From contig NC_063072.1 of the NCBI RefSeq assembly GCF_022605165.1, forward strand, positions 1,860,001 to 1,924,000: a DNA stretch of 64,000 nucleotides, read 5' to 3'. Within the stretch, counting starts at the first letter, position 1. The number at the start of each line of letters is the position of its first letter. The notes below the pieces were generated by a model. That model had not been told where the DNA came from. It was given only the letters and a program-made list of their open reading frames with translations, and ran no database searches. The position numbers and the translations under genes were made by a program. This document shows, piece after piece, positions 33,201 to 46,418 of this stretch. This DNA comes from Purpureocillium takamizusanense (taxonomy: Eukaryota > Ascomycota > Sordariomycetes > Hypocreales > Ophiocordycipitaceae).

Positions 33201-34344
33201 TTACCCAGCCTTGACCTTCCTGGGGAGGCCCTTCGCCTTACGCGACTTGATGTCCACTTCCGCGAGTGACCTGCTCGCCTTGACGAGCTGCACGACGTTG
33301 ATAAACTGCTTCATGGCCATGACGGGGAAGCTGAGTCCGGCGAGAGCCCAAGGGATGTTCGAGTCCATCTTGTTGGCCCGGGCAATCTCGAGAGCGGCCG
33401 CGCTGAAAGGATCGGGGAACAGCTGCCTCAAGAGCGACGCGTTGACCGGCACACCGGGCTGAATGAGGCCGCCGCTCGATTCCTCGACGCTCTTAATGAG
33501 GTGTGGCGACAGGAGGGGCGACGAGAAGGACAGTAGGTAGAGGGCGATGAAGAAGAGCTCATTGAGGGCGCAGAAGACGAATAAGACGTTCTAGAGGCGC
33601 AGGAATCATTAGTCCTCCGCAGTTTGTGGGATCTGGGTTGCAGGCCATGGTCACCCACCTTGTTCGAGTAGTACAGGTTCAGCAGTCGACTCTGGCTCTT
33701 GTCGATGTTCTTGTGGCTCGAGTCGGCGCCGCCCACAACGAGGGTGGCGTACATGTGCATGTAGTGGCTGGAGAAGTCGAGGGCGATGAGGCTCTGAAAA
33801 ATGATGGCCCACCGCGGGAAGGCCGAGGACAGGAAGACGAGGAGGCAAGAGGTGGTGCAGCGGTCGGTGACCATGTCGAGCACGGCGCCGAAGCGGGTCG
33901 ACTGTTCGAAGATGCGGGCCGCATAGCCGTCGAGCGCGTCCAGCAGGCACGAGATGCTGTACAGCAGAGAGCACGTCCGCGGGTGCAGCGGCATGTAGTA
34001 GAGGGAGGCGATGGCGAGGACGATTCGCCAGTAGCCTGCGGAGAGGGCCGCGACGTTAGCAAGGTAGGGGGCGGACTTGCGCGGACTTGGGGCGGGCCGG
34101 CGGGCAGGAGGATGCGGATGCTGGATGCGGCGGATGCGGCGGGATTCGACGTACCGATGACATTGGGCCAGAAGAGGAAGATGTTCTCCTTGGGCTCGGC
34201 GTCCGACTTATCCGACGCGTTGTGGGCGACGGCGGCGCTGCCATTCATGGGCGGCGACTGGCGCGTCCCCTCGTCTGACGATGATGAAGGCGTTTCGCGG
34301 GCCTTGGCGGCCGCCTTGCTGCTTCGAGTCTGCCGGGCTGGCAT
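33201..34344 (-). CDS. PIS1: Phosphatidylinositol synthase
   Basis: Exons on the minus strand, 34344-34155, 34035-33659 and 33590-33201, give 318 residues. The CDP-alcohol phosphotransferase signature is complete: Asp96, Asp99-Gly100, Ala103-Arg104, Gly113, Asp117, Asp121. It is preceded by FLFWPNVIGYWRIVLAIASLY, a start typical of phosphatidylinositol synthases, and followed by DFSSHYMHMYATL, the region expected for inositol specificity. The enzyme joins CDP-diacylglycerol and myo-inositol to make phosphatidylinositol in the endoplasmic reticulum. The N-terminal 50 residues are Ser/Ala-rich and variable, and the C-terminus is basic (SRKAKGLPRKVKAG). At 318 residues it is longer than yeast Pis1, owing to the N-terminal extension and a loop before the last membrane spans. 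Confidence 0.93.
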
Positions 34345-37300
34345 GGTCGCTGCGAAACCCTATCTATCCAGTCTCTCGTCAAATTTGTGTAGTATATTGT
34401 TCGCTTTCGCTGTCGATGCGCCGCAGGAGGGGGTGCCCGCGCGCGGGTCGTGGCGGGCGATGCAACGGCGGGAGGAGCGTAACCGAGCCAAGGGGGGATT
34501 TGTCGTCCCACGACGATGATGCACGAGCGCGTGCGCGCGCGGAAGCGAAGCCAAGGAAAGCTGCTGGCGGAGCTTGCGCGGCGATGCGAGCGCGAACGTG
34601 AGGGAAGCGGAGCTCGCGCCGACGAAAGCTGTGACGATGGAAGGATTCTGCGAAGGAGCGGCGGGACGCGAGAGTGAGCGTTTTCGACGGTTGAGGAAAA
34701 TGGACGAAGGAAAAAGACCCGAGGCGATGATGATCAGGAGAAGCGTCGAGGCAATTTGGGCCAAGGTCTGCGGGTGGATTTTAGGTTTCTCCAGACAGCA
34801 TGCATGGGAGGGCGGCCTGCTGCTAGAGGTGCTAAAGCTCCACCCGACGGGACGCTGCGGCCGGCCGGCTGGCCCGGCGATACCTGGTCAATGGCGTGTC
34901 TTGGTAAGGCAGCGAGGTACCTAGCCGACCAGCTCCAATGGCGCGGCTTGAGGCCGCTTATCGCGCCGGCCATGCCGTCCGGCCGGCTAGAGATTCGTGG
35001 GTAATGTTTGCGACCCCAAGACTGCCAGCTGACGTACCTACCTTGTGTGGGCAAGGTAAGGTAACCTACTAAAGGCACAGTACCTTACCTAGGTAGCTTC
35101 AAGCCTACAGGAGCTGCAGCTTGGGCCTGAGGTGGTGAGCGGCCCGCGGACGCGGTGCTGGGGCAGACGGGACCTGGGGGTAGCTTTGAGCGCGCTATGT
35201 GTTGTGATTGGCCGAGGTTTCCGCCCAGTGGTCCAGTTAGGTGGTCTTCTCCAGTGTGCTCTGGCGGGGCAGACAGCTTCCACGAGCCCGCTGACAACCC
35301 GACTGCTACCAACCTCGGCATGCTGCGTGTATGATGGCACGGTACTATAGCGGGCAGTACCTTAGGTAAGGGATGATGCCATGGAAAGTCAGCATGCGAG
35401 TGATCCGCCATGCCTGCGGGCGGCGACACAACCTTGGAACAGTAGAAGGATTGCCCTTGCCCTGATGCGAACGCAAGCAAAACGGAGTGACACAGCGCCC
35501 GCCGGGCCCCGACAAACACATGGCCCCGAGACGGGCCTCGGAGCCATGCTCCGATCAAGGGACCCTGCATACGCACGCCAGAACGCAAGTGAGGGGGTCG
35601 ACACTTGGGTTGGTGGCCTCATCAAGCAACACACACCAAGGATGAAAATCGGCGGCTGAGGTCATTGAATGGCTGGACTGCAACAGAAAGCACAACGGGA
35701 CCCAACGCGTGGGGTTGGACTGGATGCGTAAAGCCGGTGGCCCTTTCGATCAACGCTCTCCGGGGTTGCCAACAGCCAACGGTTCGCCATCCGGCTGGAT
35801 GATCGGCTGCCCGCAGCGGCGAGAGGCCTGTTTATCCAACCCCTTACTAACCTCAGAGCGAGGACGACTCCTGAAATCTACAGTGTCGCAACTACCTACT
35901 GTATGTACAAAGTACAATCCATGCCCGTTGTGGCCTCCGGCCGGGGGGGATGATGGTTGCCGCAACGTCCTGAGAGGTTGAAGCATGCCCGCATCGCATG
36001 CCCACGTCGGGCAGCGCGCCGGAAGTTGCCGACATGCGGTCCCTCGTTTGTGTTTGTGCCTCAGGGGCCAGTCTACTACTAACTTGGTGAAGAGGAGGAG
36101 CATGGGTGGGAGGCGGTCATTGTGAGGATAGCAGCTACGTACGTACATATGTACGTGCATACATTAGTAGCTGGCTTTTGCCCACACACGGTGAAGTGGT
36201 CAGCTAGTAGGCCTGCGGGGCGCAGAAACGACTTACATGCAATGCAGCCTGCAGAGTGACTGTTGTTGCCACGTCCTTTCCTTATCCCAGCATGGAGGAC
36301 GGCGCACCTGCAGTCCACTTTGCGACAAGACGTTAGTTAGGTGGTTAGCCAGGCATTACTAGGTACCTAGTAGTCGTCGGTCTCGAACGAGGAGCTGCCA
36401 GAGATGCCCGCCTGCCGTACCACCATCGCTACCTTATTTAGTAGTGGGTAAGGTAGGTACCACTGCGCCGAGTAACTTAGTAGCCGCCTCACTCACTCGG
36501 CCTCTGCTCCGTGTGCAACGTACACCATATCAGATCAGGCGCGAGTCCTCGGGCCATCCATCCCCTTATGCTTCCATGGCAGCTCTCGATGCAACCCCAA
36601 CCTTTCCTGCCCATCGGAGATGATGCAGCCGTTACGTGCAGCGGGGAGACATTCCGCAGGGCGGGCAGCGTGGACAGGAGCCAAGCAAGACGCGATCATC
36701 AGCGCATCCCCGGTTCCATCCTTCTGGCTGCCAACCCAACCAAAAGCCTTCCGTCCTTCCATCCATCCAACACCACCAGAAGCGCCCGAGCGATACCCCG
36801 GATCCCAAGGATCCGCCTCTCAGGGCCGGGTGATCGTCAGACCGTGCATACTTGAAGACGTGCTGCTAGCCCCAACGGGACATCGTGCAGTAGTTGACCT
36901 GCGTTGCAGTAGTAGTAGTAGCAGCAGCAGCAGGACCAGGACCAGGCTTGCCAGGACGAGGCAGTTGGCAGCGCATCGCCCGGTGGGCACGACGCCACGA
37001 CACGGATGCTTGGATGCTTGGGGAGAAAGCCACGGCAAATGAGGCAAGGTGGCGACCCAAGGGGACTTCAAGGGACAGCACTGCACCATGGCATCCTCTC
37101 CCGTATCTTAATGAACACTGGCAAGGCTGGGCCACCGGCACCGGTCAAGGTAGTTTGACGAGCGGCGTGGGTTGATCAGCGCAACGATACAGCCGCCTGG
37201 TCGAGAGCGGGACAGCTCAGCTCGCCCGTCGGCAGCTATGATGCCGCTGTCTCGCCATCAGGAGGGGGAGGGGGCCTTCTCGCCAGCACATTCGTCCATT

Positions 37301-39472
37301 GCATTGCCATCACGACCCAGTCGGCGCCATCCGGCGGATCATCTGGCCGTATCATTCTCCGTACAAGGCCTCTGCAACTCCTAACGTATTGTACAGAACC
37401 GTTGCGAGTATACGGGGTCTAAACCATCGAGCACCAGAGCAGAGCCTAGACAGGGATTGTCGTCAAAGGCGAGGCAGAGAGGCAGCGAGCCGCTCCGTCG
37501 TTGCATCGTCGCCCCCTTTTAACTCTCAGCGAATAGGCACCTCAGCCGCCACCATCCGGAGTCATTGCCTGACCACCCACCTTGTCGACGACAAGGGCTG
37601 GCCGCCGCGTCAGACGTCCACAACTTCGCGTCCCTGCTCGTCTGTTGCTCTCTCTTTCTGATCGAGGACAACGCAGACTCGATTGGCGGTTCCACAGCAG
37701 CCTCGCCCGCCGCCCGCGGAGCAGGGGAGGGACGCAGGATGGACGGCATGGGCAGGCAGGCAAGGCAGGCAGGGTACGGTAAGGTCCACACGGTTGGCCG
37801 TCCGCGGCATTGAGCCAGTCAGCAGGTTTGAGGCCCAGATGGATGATGGTGGATCGATGCTCTGGTGGCAGCTGTCTGTCTGTGCCCCCCTGCCCTGCGC
37901 GGCGGAGGTGGATCTCGGTGGCCATCACATCACAGTGCATCCGCGCCCCGGGGGGGGGGGGCACCACCCGATTGACAGCCTCGAGTCCTCCTCTGCTTTG
38001 GAGGTAACTACCGCTGCTACCCCGAGAGCTGAAAGTCGGATGGACACTTGAGACCTCACCTCGTTAACGAGCGGCTGGAGCAGGCACATGACAATGGAGC
38101 ACTTACAGCGATGCAGACCAGAATTGAGGGAATGGGTCCAGTACACTTGCGATGTACAGAAGGTACTAGCTCAGGGCTTCGCCCCTAAGGTAATTACAGC
38201 TCAGCTTGGGGTTTGGGCAGGCCACCTCACCTGACCACGCACACCACCAGCGCAGCACTTGAGTTTCCAGTCCGGGCTCACCTCACCTCAGGGACTTGGT
38301 CCTTGACTTGATGCAGTACGTCCACTGCCTGATGAGGTACAGTGTGGCGCGCCACACGATGCGCCTCTCCCCCCACCCCACCATCAATCCATCCCCCTCC
38401 ATCCTCCCCCTCCCTTCCCACGGTAGAGATCCCCAGCCAGCCTGGCCTGCTGCCCACCTAAACCGCCGCCGGCTTTTGCAGGGTCCTAGGCCCATCTCCC
38501 TCGCTTGTACTCCGTATGTGCCTCTCCTATCGCCTTATTAGCTGATGAGCGACTCGGTCGCGCTGCCGCTGCCGCTGCCACTTTGCTGCTGCTACCTACT
38601 TTAAGGTACCTTGACTACTGCCACTACTCCTGTAGGTGCCGCACCGATACGCACCACACCGCACCGCACCTCAAAAATTCTTCGCCCTTTGTCCCGCCGC
38701 CACAAAGTGGGCGCGTCTAACAAATCCTTCGACCAATTTTATCATCGAAACCCCGATTGCTTCTTCTCGCCCCTCTGTGGTTTGATGTGACCACTGCCTC
38801 TCATTTCGTCGCCCCCCCCCCTCACGCGCGTCCTCTGGCAAGCCGGCGCGGTGACCACCGGCTCATGCAGGCAGGCGACTTGCGCCCGACCCGGTGTTGC
38901 TGCTGATCCATCTCATCCTCATCTCACTACTACAACGACTACCACCACCGTCGCCAACTCCACATCAAACGTCGAGGGCTTGCTTCGACATTGCCGCCAG
39001 TTCCCCTCCAACCCGGGGCCCTTTCACCCCCCCTGTTACGTTGCCCTCCGATCCCTCCTGGATCGAGAAACTTCTCGGCCTTGGAGGAGCCGAAATCGAC
39101 TCCGTCCCAACTCTCTGTTGACCAACAGCTCGAGACAGCTCACGCCAGTGGCACGCCTCCCTGGTGGCCGGCACTCTTCATTTAGGTCCGGTCTCGCCGT
39201 CTCATAATAGCGGCGCCTCCGTGCCACCTGCTGCCGCCCCCTCCCAACTGCTCTCTTATACACGTTTGGACGGCCGCCACGAGTCAGAGCGTCTGTGTGC
39301 CTTAAAACGTGTGAGACGCCGCCAGCGCACCTGTGGCTGAACGTGCCAGACTTCGAGTCATCTGTCGGTGCAAAGGCCGCAGCTCGTCTTTCTTCAGACG
39401 ACGCGGCACCCGCGATCGTCTCCATCTTTTCATCACCGGCTTTGGGCAGATCCTCTCGGCACTTCCACCGCA
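34345..39472. other. 5.1-kb intergenic region rich in GGTACC/CCTAGG-type motifs
   Basis: This long spacer lies between the divergent PIS1 and URA3 start codons. Many open frames cross it, but none has a domain, a plausible start and splice pattern, or more than local low complexity. Short palindromic strings of the GTACCTTACCTAGGTA kind recur (35036-35095, 36355-36370, 36435-36465, 38598-38615). A (CATA/GTAC)-rich palindromic segment lies near 36138-36163, and a poly-G run near 37951-37961. The last 150 bp before URA3 are pyrimidine-rich, as expected for its 5' leader. A non-coding transcript is possible, but I see no direct evidence. Confidence 0.45.
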
Positions 39473-40576
39473 ATGGCTCCGCACCCGACGCTCAAGGCCA
39501 CTTGCGCCTCGAGGGCCGAGACGGCCTCTCATCCTCTCACCTCGTACCTCTTCCGGTTGATGGAGCTCAAGGCCTCCAATCTTTGTCTGAGTGCCGACGT
39601 CACAACGGCACGCGAGCTGCTCTACTTTGCCGACAAGATTGGGCCGTCGATTGTGGTGTTCAAGACGCACCACGACATGGTATCGGGCTGGGACTTTCAC
39701 CCCCAGACAGGCACGGGTGCCAAGCTCGCCTCCCTCGCCCGCAAACATGGCTTCCTCATCTTCGAAGACCGCAAGTTTGGCGACATTGGCAACACGGTCG
39801 AGATGCAGTACATTGGGGGCTCGGCCCGCATCATCGAGTGGGCCCACATCGTCAACGTCAACATGGTCCCCGGAAAGGCGTCGGTCGCCTCGCTCGCCAA
39901 CGCCGCCACCCGGTGGTTCGAGCGGTACCCGTACGAGGTTAGGACTTCTGTCACCGTCGGTACGCCTACTGCCGAACAGTTCGAGGACGCCGATACGGGC
40001 TCAAGTCAAGAGGGAGAGGCAGACAGGAACGAGGGCAAGCAACGGGCCGACGACGGGCGCAAGGGCAGCATCGTCTCCGTCACCACGGTCACGCAGCAAT
40101 ACGAACCCGCCAACTCGCCGCGCCTGACCAAGAGCATGGCTGGCGGTGACGAGGTTCTCTTCGCCGGAATCGACGAGGCGCCCATGACCAGGGGGCTGCT
40201 GATCCTGGCGCAGATGTCGAGCCAGGGCAACTTCATGAACAAGGAGTACACGCAAGCCTGCGTTGAGGCCGCGAGAGAGCACAAGGACTTTGTCATGGGC
40301 TTCGTGTCGCAGGAGAGTCTCAACTCGGAACCCGAGGACCAGTTCATCCACATGACGCCCGGCTGCCAACTGCCGCCCGAGGACGAGGACCAGAACGGGA
40401 CGGTGCAGGGCGACGGCAAGGGACAGCAGTACAACACGCCACAGAAGATCATCGGCGTGTGCGGCGCGGATATTGCCATTGTCGGACGAGGCATCCTGCG
40501 GGCTGGCGACCCCGAGGAGGAGGCCGAGCGGTATCGGTCAGCAGCCTGGAAGGCGTACACTGAGCGTGTGCGGTGA
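39473..40576 (+). CDS. URA3: Orotidine 5'-phosphate decarboxylase
   Basis: Single exon, 367 residues. The active-site segment [10 protein letters not shown], with catalytic Lys101, and the preceding VVFKTHHDM are exact family motifs; [14 protein letters not shown] near the C-terminus binds the phosphate. The enzyme converts OMP to UMP, the last step of pyrimidine synthesis. Between about residues 175 and 225 there is a charged insertion (rich in Glu, Arg, Lys and Ser), and a second near 305-325. Extended enzymes of this kind are normal in filamentous ascomycetes and longer than the yeast protein (about 267 residues). The gene is often called pyrG, pyr4 or ura3 in moulds. No sign of decay. Confidence 0.97.
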   Translation: MAPHPTLKATCASRAETASHPLTSYLFRLMELKASNLCLSADVTTARELLYFADKIGPSIVVFKTHHDMVSGWDFHPQTGTGAKLASLARKHGFLIFEDRKFGDIGNTVEMQYIGGSARIIEWAHIVNVNMVPGKASVASLANAATRWFERYPYEVRTSVTVGTPTAEQFEDADTGSSQEGEADRNEGKQRADDGRKGSIVSVTTVTQQYEPANSPRLTKSMAGGDEVLFAGIDEAPMTRGLLILAQMSSQGNFMNKEYTQACVEAAREHKDFVMGFVSQESLNSEPEDQFIHMTPGCQLPPEDEDQNGTVQGDGKGQQYNTPQKIIGVCGADIAIVGRGILRAGDPEEEAERYRSAAWKAYTERVR

Positions 40577-41499
40577 GTGGCGTTGGGTTATGTGGAATGT
40601 GAGGCGTACGGGCAGGTATTTGGATCGGATTGTGAAGGCCGAGGACTTGGTCTTGATCTTGGCCGGTGGTTGTGGAGGGAGGAGAGTCTATGGCAGTACG
40701 TGTATCCTGGGAGGAGCCCGACGTGAATAATCCATCAACCGTCTCTGGTAAAGACGAAGTGGGTGTTATGGCAGGGCAATACTGCGGTACTGTCGAGCTC
40801 TTCGTGTGTTTATACCGTTTAAGCCGTTCATGCCTCTTGCCGGGCCCGTACCGTGTCTACAAGCAGGTCGAATTCGGAGCGCACATGCGTGGAGGATTTA
40901 CAAAGTGTATTACTTCGAATATCGCAATCAGTTTTCTCTTCGTTAACCATCGAGGATCACGGCTGGCAGAGCGGTTGCCGTCTCCTGTGGTCGGCAGCCT
41001 CGACAGTTCCCCCGTAGTAGCCGCCTGCGAGTCGTGACCCAAAGGCTGAGGAGCAACGAACTGGCGGGACGGCTGGAACGGCTGACATCCACACACACAC
41101 ACACCCGGGGTTAAATCGCCGCGGCACGGAGTTTAGTCCCACGTTTGACGACAGCCCAGCACTCAATCGTCATGCCAGGCGAGCCAAGCAGGAGCGTCGC
41201 CGGCCCCACCCCGGACCCTAATTCAGCCAGCTCCTTCCATGTCTTTCAAGCCTCAGCTGCAACAGCAGCATCGGCGGTGGCGGCAGGAGCAGCCGACGTC
41301 ACCTTGCACATACATACTTCGTACTCGTACATAGCCTTGCAGCTCTCTCGACCTCGCTTGGTGAAAGAGGGTCCTTTCCATACTCCTTCTTCTTCTTCAG
41401 CTCAACGCGCAAACAGCGGCACCCAGCCACGGTAGCAGCGTCCCAAGTTGCCGCCATATCGACGTCGGACGCGCCGGGAGGAGTGTGGGCGCAACAGGC
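40577..41499. other. URA3 to C6-regulator spacer
   Basis: Both neighbours are on the plus strand. It contains the URA3 3' end, a (CA)n run at 41091-41103 and the regulator's promoter. No gene recognised. Confidence 0.45.
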
Positions 41500-44027
41500 A
41501 TGGGCAGTCAGCCAGGCGGTCCGGGCGCCGCAACGGACGGCCCCTCGGGAGAGGGCGACCACCACCCACCGTCTGAGCGAGGGCCACCAAGGAAGAGACG
41601 GCGCATCGTCATCTCGTGCGGCGAGTGTCACAGGCGCAAGCAAAAGGTTTTTTTTTTTTTTTTTTTCGTTCGTATCTTGTTGCCGCGGCTGCTGCTGCAA
41701 GCAAATGACAACAGCCATCCCGTTCTAACCAAATGTCGTCGCGCAGTGCGATCGCGAGCTGCCTTGCTCCAACTGCCGGTCCAGGAACCGGGAGTCGGCC
41801 TGCAGCTATGACCCTGGGGCACCCACAGCCCGGGACTATGAGATGCGCAAACCCTCACCGGGCCGCCATGATGACCGAGGCGACCGCAAAACGGACGAGC
41901 CGCTGTCGTCCATGGCCGCCACCTGGGGGTATGGCCAGACCGGCACCTCAACAATCGGCTTCCTCAAGAAGATTGAGATGGCCGACGCTGACTACGCCGA
42001 TGGCCCCGTGGTGGTTCCCTCCTGGGGCTCCAAGCAGCATAGCTTCGCCATCCGGGAAAAGTACAAGGGCCTCATCAGGCAGCTGCCCGCGAGGACATAC
42101 GTCGACAAGCTCATTCGTCTGTTTCTGCACGAGTTCAATTATCAGTACTCATACGTCGATCCGGGCATCTTCTTCAAGCAACTCGACGAGTGGCACAGCA
42201 TCCCGTTCAACGTCCTCTCCAACGAGGGACCCGAGGCTCTCTCGCCAGACCTGAGAGCATTTCCGGCCGTGCTGTTTCAAATCATTGCCACGGCCCTGCT
42301 TCTGATATCCGAAGACGAGCCGTCGGAATTCCAGGGCCTCAAGTACGCAGGGACCATGACTTTCGAGGACCTGGCGTCAGAGTACAGCGACTCTGGTGCT
42401 GCGATTGTCAATCTCTTTGGCAAGAAGGGTCTATCACTCACGACCGTGCAAGCTGAGTTTTTGAGAGCTTCCTTTCTGAAATTTACCGCCAATGTCACAG
42501 AGTCGGTCAGTAAGCCACGTCATTTCTTGACGATATCTGCTGACGCAACCCCAGTGGCACACGATCGGAGTTGCGGTCAGGGACGCGCAAGAGCTTGGCA
42601 TGCATCGCGACAGCCTAGACCCAAAGCCCAAGGATGACACCCCAGAGGCCATTCTAGAAAATCAGTGGCTTGTCCAAAGACGGCGCAAGATGTACATGAT
42701 GTTGGTCATGTGGTTCGTCACCCCCTCCAACCGACGCTCACAGCCTTGGCCCCTGCGCTGACGACGGATAGGGATATCAATATGTGTGTCATGTTAGGCC
42801 GACCTGGGGCCGTGGATGCGAGACACGGCTTGCCGTCGGTCCCCATCGACGTACCGGCGTCGACTTTCCAGTCAAAAACGGCGCTGATACAGCGGAATAA
42901 GGACGATGACCCACCGACACCCCTAACGAGGGCGCTCTGGCTCCATGAGCTGGTGTTTCCGCTTCGAGACATTCTCGATCTCGAGCGGGAAGGGCCGTAC
43001 CCGAGAGACTTTAGCAAAGTCGACAGGCTTCACCAGGTTATTATGGGCTTGAACGACAGGAAGCCGGCTGCCTTCCGGTTGGAAAACCCAGACACGAGAT
43101 GGGACAATGATGTCGACACGCATTGGATTCAACCAACTCGGCTCTATGTGGCGCAGCTACACGAGTTCAGTCTCATGGCGTTGCATCGGCCCTACATTTT
43201 TCATCGGAAAGAGAGTCGCATCCAGGCACTTCGTGCCAGCCTGGACTTGCTGGAGCTGCAGCGGCAATTCTTCGAGAGCCTGCCTCCCAGAGCATGGAGG
43301 AGGTAAGCACGCGCATGTGCCCGCGCGCCCGCTGGGCCGCACAGACGAGTACTTGAGGCTGACACGAAGCAGCTTCCTGCTGTTCTTTGGAAGCTTTGAC
43401 GCGATTGTCGTCATCGCGGCCATTTATATACTATTCCCGCACGACCACCCGGAGCTGCGGGAGAGCGCGACGCAGAAGGTGTACTGGGCGATTGAGCGAT
43501 TCGCGGCGATGCAAGAGCGCAACCCCTTGGCCAAGTCGGCACAGGGAGTGCTACGAGCGATCCTGGCGAAGCTTACGAGGGCGGTGGGCGGGCAGGGGGC
43601 GGCGTCGACGACGACGGGTGGCAGCAGCTCACAGACGCCGGGCGCCACAAGCCTCGGACAAAGCAGCGCGACGTCGGTCAGCCCGCCGAGCAAACCGGCA
43701 GTGGAAACGGGTCGGGTCGCGGCCGGTGCGGGGCCACCGGTACAGGAGGTAGGGTACGATTCGACGGCGATGATGGCGGCAGCCGACTGGTCACTCCCGC
43801 CGATGGACAACCTCGCGGCGATTGCGCCCTTGTTTCCCACGTCGGACCTTATCTACCACGACCTCACGGGGATCCCGCAGCAGGGCATGGTGGCGGTGCC
43901 GCTGGCGGTGGAGGGCGGGGACGACGCGTCGCTGGGCACGGTCGTGTTGCCGTGGCAGTTCGAAGGCGACTTTGGCGAGGACACGGTATGGCAGATTCTC
44001 AACCAGTTTCAGTCGCAGGAGGCGTGA
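41500..44027 (+). CDS. Zn2Cys6 fungal transcription factor
   Basis: Exons 41500-41646, 41747-42505, 42555-42712, 42772-43302 and 43373-44027 give 749 residues. The binuclear cluster is split by the first intron: SCGECHRRKQK joins CDRELPCSNC, giving Cys40, 43, 50, 56, 59, 68. A basic stretch (PRKRRR) just before it suits nuclear import. The fungal transcription factor domain spans about 130-560, with LIRLFLHEFNYQYSYVDPGIFF early and the HTIGVAVRDAQELGMHRDS motif after the second intron. The C-terminal third is Ser/Thr/Ala-rich and probably carries activating function. Target genes are unknown; the neighbours (URA3, a CCCH protein) give no hint. The first intron starts with GT followed by a run of about 20 T, an unusual donor, yet the join rebuilds the cysteine cluster perfectly. 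Confidence 0.9.
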
Positions 44028-45651
44028 ATCGATATGTATGTACGACGTACGTAAAGGAGAGCGGGCATGACGAAGCGGCCTGCGAGCCGGGACCATGGGC
44101 CATGGGGCGTGGTGCAATAAGGTGAAACCGTTGATGATTCAAGGGGGTGGGCGGGAAGAGGCGCGCGCTTGCCGGGATCCGCGTGATTGGACTGTGACAG
44201 ACTAACTTACTTGGTACAGTATGTGCGTTGCGTTTGCTGCGTGCGTGCGTGCGTGGGAGCGAGCGGGCGCGCGCGCGTGCATCCACGGCCAGCCGGCCGC
44301 CCCAACTGGTTGCGTCGTGACACGACTCTGATTACAAGTGCGTGTGTGCGTGGGTTTTAGTGCCTTAGGTACTGTACCACTTTGTTTATTATTAGTTTGG
44401 CCGGGAGGGGGGAGGGGACAGCGCTCGCGCCTACGTACGTACGTACGTTCTACAGTCGTACATACTTTTCGTAGCTATGTAGGTAAATAGATACTGTAGT
44501 ACGAAGCATGCTCATACAGGGAGGATCCGCGAAACAGGACAAGATTCATGAGCGCGCTGTGTGTGCCCACGAGGAGGAGGAGGAGCCGCCGTCGGGCGAG
44601 AGCAGACGCAGACGCAGACGCAGACGCAGAGCTGGCAGAGAAGCAGAATGCAGCACACAGTACATGCAATGCAGCACGGGGGAAAGTGCTAGAGGTAGAT
44701 GCGTGCATACGTGCGTAGATACTCTACGTACAGCACTTTATTAGTACTTATTTGTAGGTAAGCAATACGTGAGCAGGAGCACCAAAGTTGACAAAAAAAC
44801 TCGCGGCTCGTACGTAACATATCGGTAGCAAGAGCCTTTCCCTTAACCCCCCTCCCCTCCCCTTCCCCCCCGGGCGCTTCGCTTCGCTTCGCTATTAGTA
44901 CTTCCATGCTTCAGCAGGACCAGCACCAGCATCGGGCTGGCACGAGCCACGCCCGGGACGCGCGCCCATTGCGGGCGGCGAGGCGAGGCGAGCGAGAAAA
45001 GCAACCATGACGCCGACCCGTGAATCACGTTATTTAAACATTTATGGCCGCCCGCGCGCACAGCAAGAGAGAAAGGATGAGAAGAGAAGAAGGAAAAAAA
45101 TAAAGGGTTCTTGGGTAACCCTCCCTCCTCCTTGGGTTCTTTTTTTTTTCGTGTCATGTCATTCCATGTATGTTGGATGTGCCCTCCTGTCGACCCGCCC
45201 GTCAAATCTCGTTTTCTCTCTCTCTGTTTCTCTTCCCCGATAATTACGTCTGCAGCACGCGAGATCTCATTTCCCCAGAGTGAGCAGGGGTTCGCCGAGT
45301 AGTCGTAGCAGCGGCAACAGGAACAACAACGACAGCGGCACCACCACCAGCACCAGCAATAGCAGCAATAGCAGCAACGGCGGAGGCGGCGACATCCCTT
45401 CTTCCCATCTGCAACAAACAGCATCTGCGAAATACATTACGCACATACATACTTACATACTACCACCACCACCACCACTACTCGTACAACAAGGGTCCCC
45501 CCCCCCCCCCCCTTTTTTCTTCCCCACCCCCGTCTTCTTCGTCTCTCGTCAAAACCACGATTACGCGACCAAAACGATTGCCAACGGCAAAAGCGAGAAA
45601 GACTAATAAAAAAAGAAAAGAAGAAGCAAAAAACGACTCGCGTGTTAAACC
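44028..45651. other. Intergenic region before the CCCH gene
   Basis: It contains GTAC/ACGT repeats (near 44430-44450), a CAGACG-type hexamer run (44600-44625), CTTCG repeats (44879-44890), a long CAG/CAA-like low-complexity stretch (about 45305-45390), and C and T homopolymers (45498-45520). The low-complexity part could be a 5' leader of the CCCH gene. No gene recognised. Confidence 0.45.
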
Positions 45652-46383
45652 ATGGCCGCCCTCGGACAAAACGTTGTTGACTTTGTGCAACGATTCCATA
45701 AGCTGCAATTGCAGCACGATACCAGCGATACTCTTATTCGGGTCCGTACTCACGCCCGCCCACCTACCCCCCCCAATCCCCACATACACGTCCATCATCC
45801 ATCTCTCTCTGCTGGCGTTGGCTCCCCCGAGGCGGGTAGTAGAGGGGCGTTCAGGACCTCGCGGGGGGCCATCTCCAAGCTAGCAAGCTAGCCATTGTTT
45901 GCTTCACCGGGGGCAGGCAGGAAGCATGAAAGTCTTACACGCATGGGATAGTATAAAAGTTGGCTCACGCGTCGGTTCTTTTGACAGGACCTCCTCTTGT
46001 ACTGCGATCGGATCGAAAGCAGTCTGCGGCTCCAGAACAAGAAGCTCTCGGAGGAGCTGGAGACGTGCAAGTTCAACCTCAGCGACACGGTCAACTCGAG
46101 ACGGGACCTCTTGCACCAGCTGCAGACGCAGGAGGCGCAGACCACCTGGCTGGTAGAAGAGAACAGGTCCTTGAAGGTAGGCGGCGGGCCCATCACCGGG
46201 GGTTGGGGGCTCTCTCCGTGTGGCGGCTCCTCCTTCAAGAATGCAGGGCGCTGAGCAGATTCATGGCAGGATCGCAATGCATACATTCTGGTCATGATTG
46301 ATGGCGACGGCTTAATTGTACGTCACGCAACCCCACCCCCCCTTTGCCTTGCTTGTTCGTCGAAAGACCCCCCGCCAGGCAAG

Positions 46384-46418
<35 letters not shown>

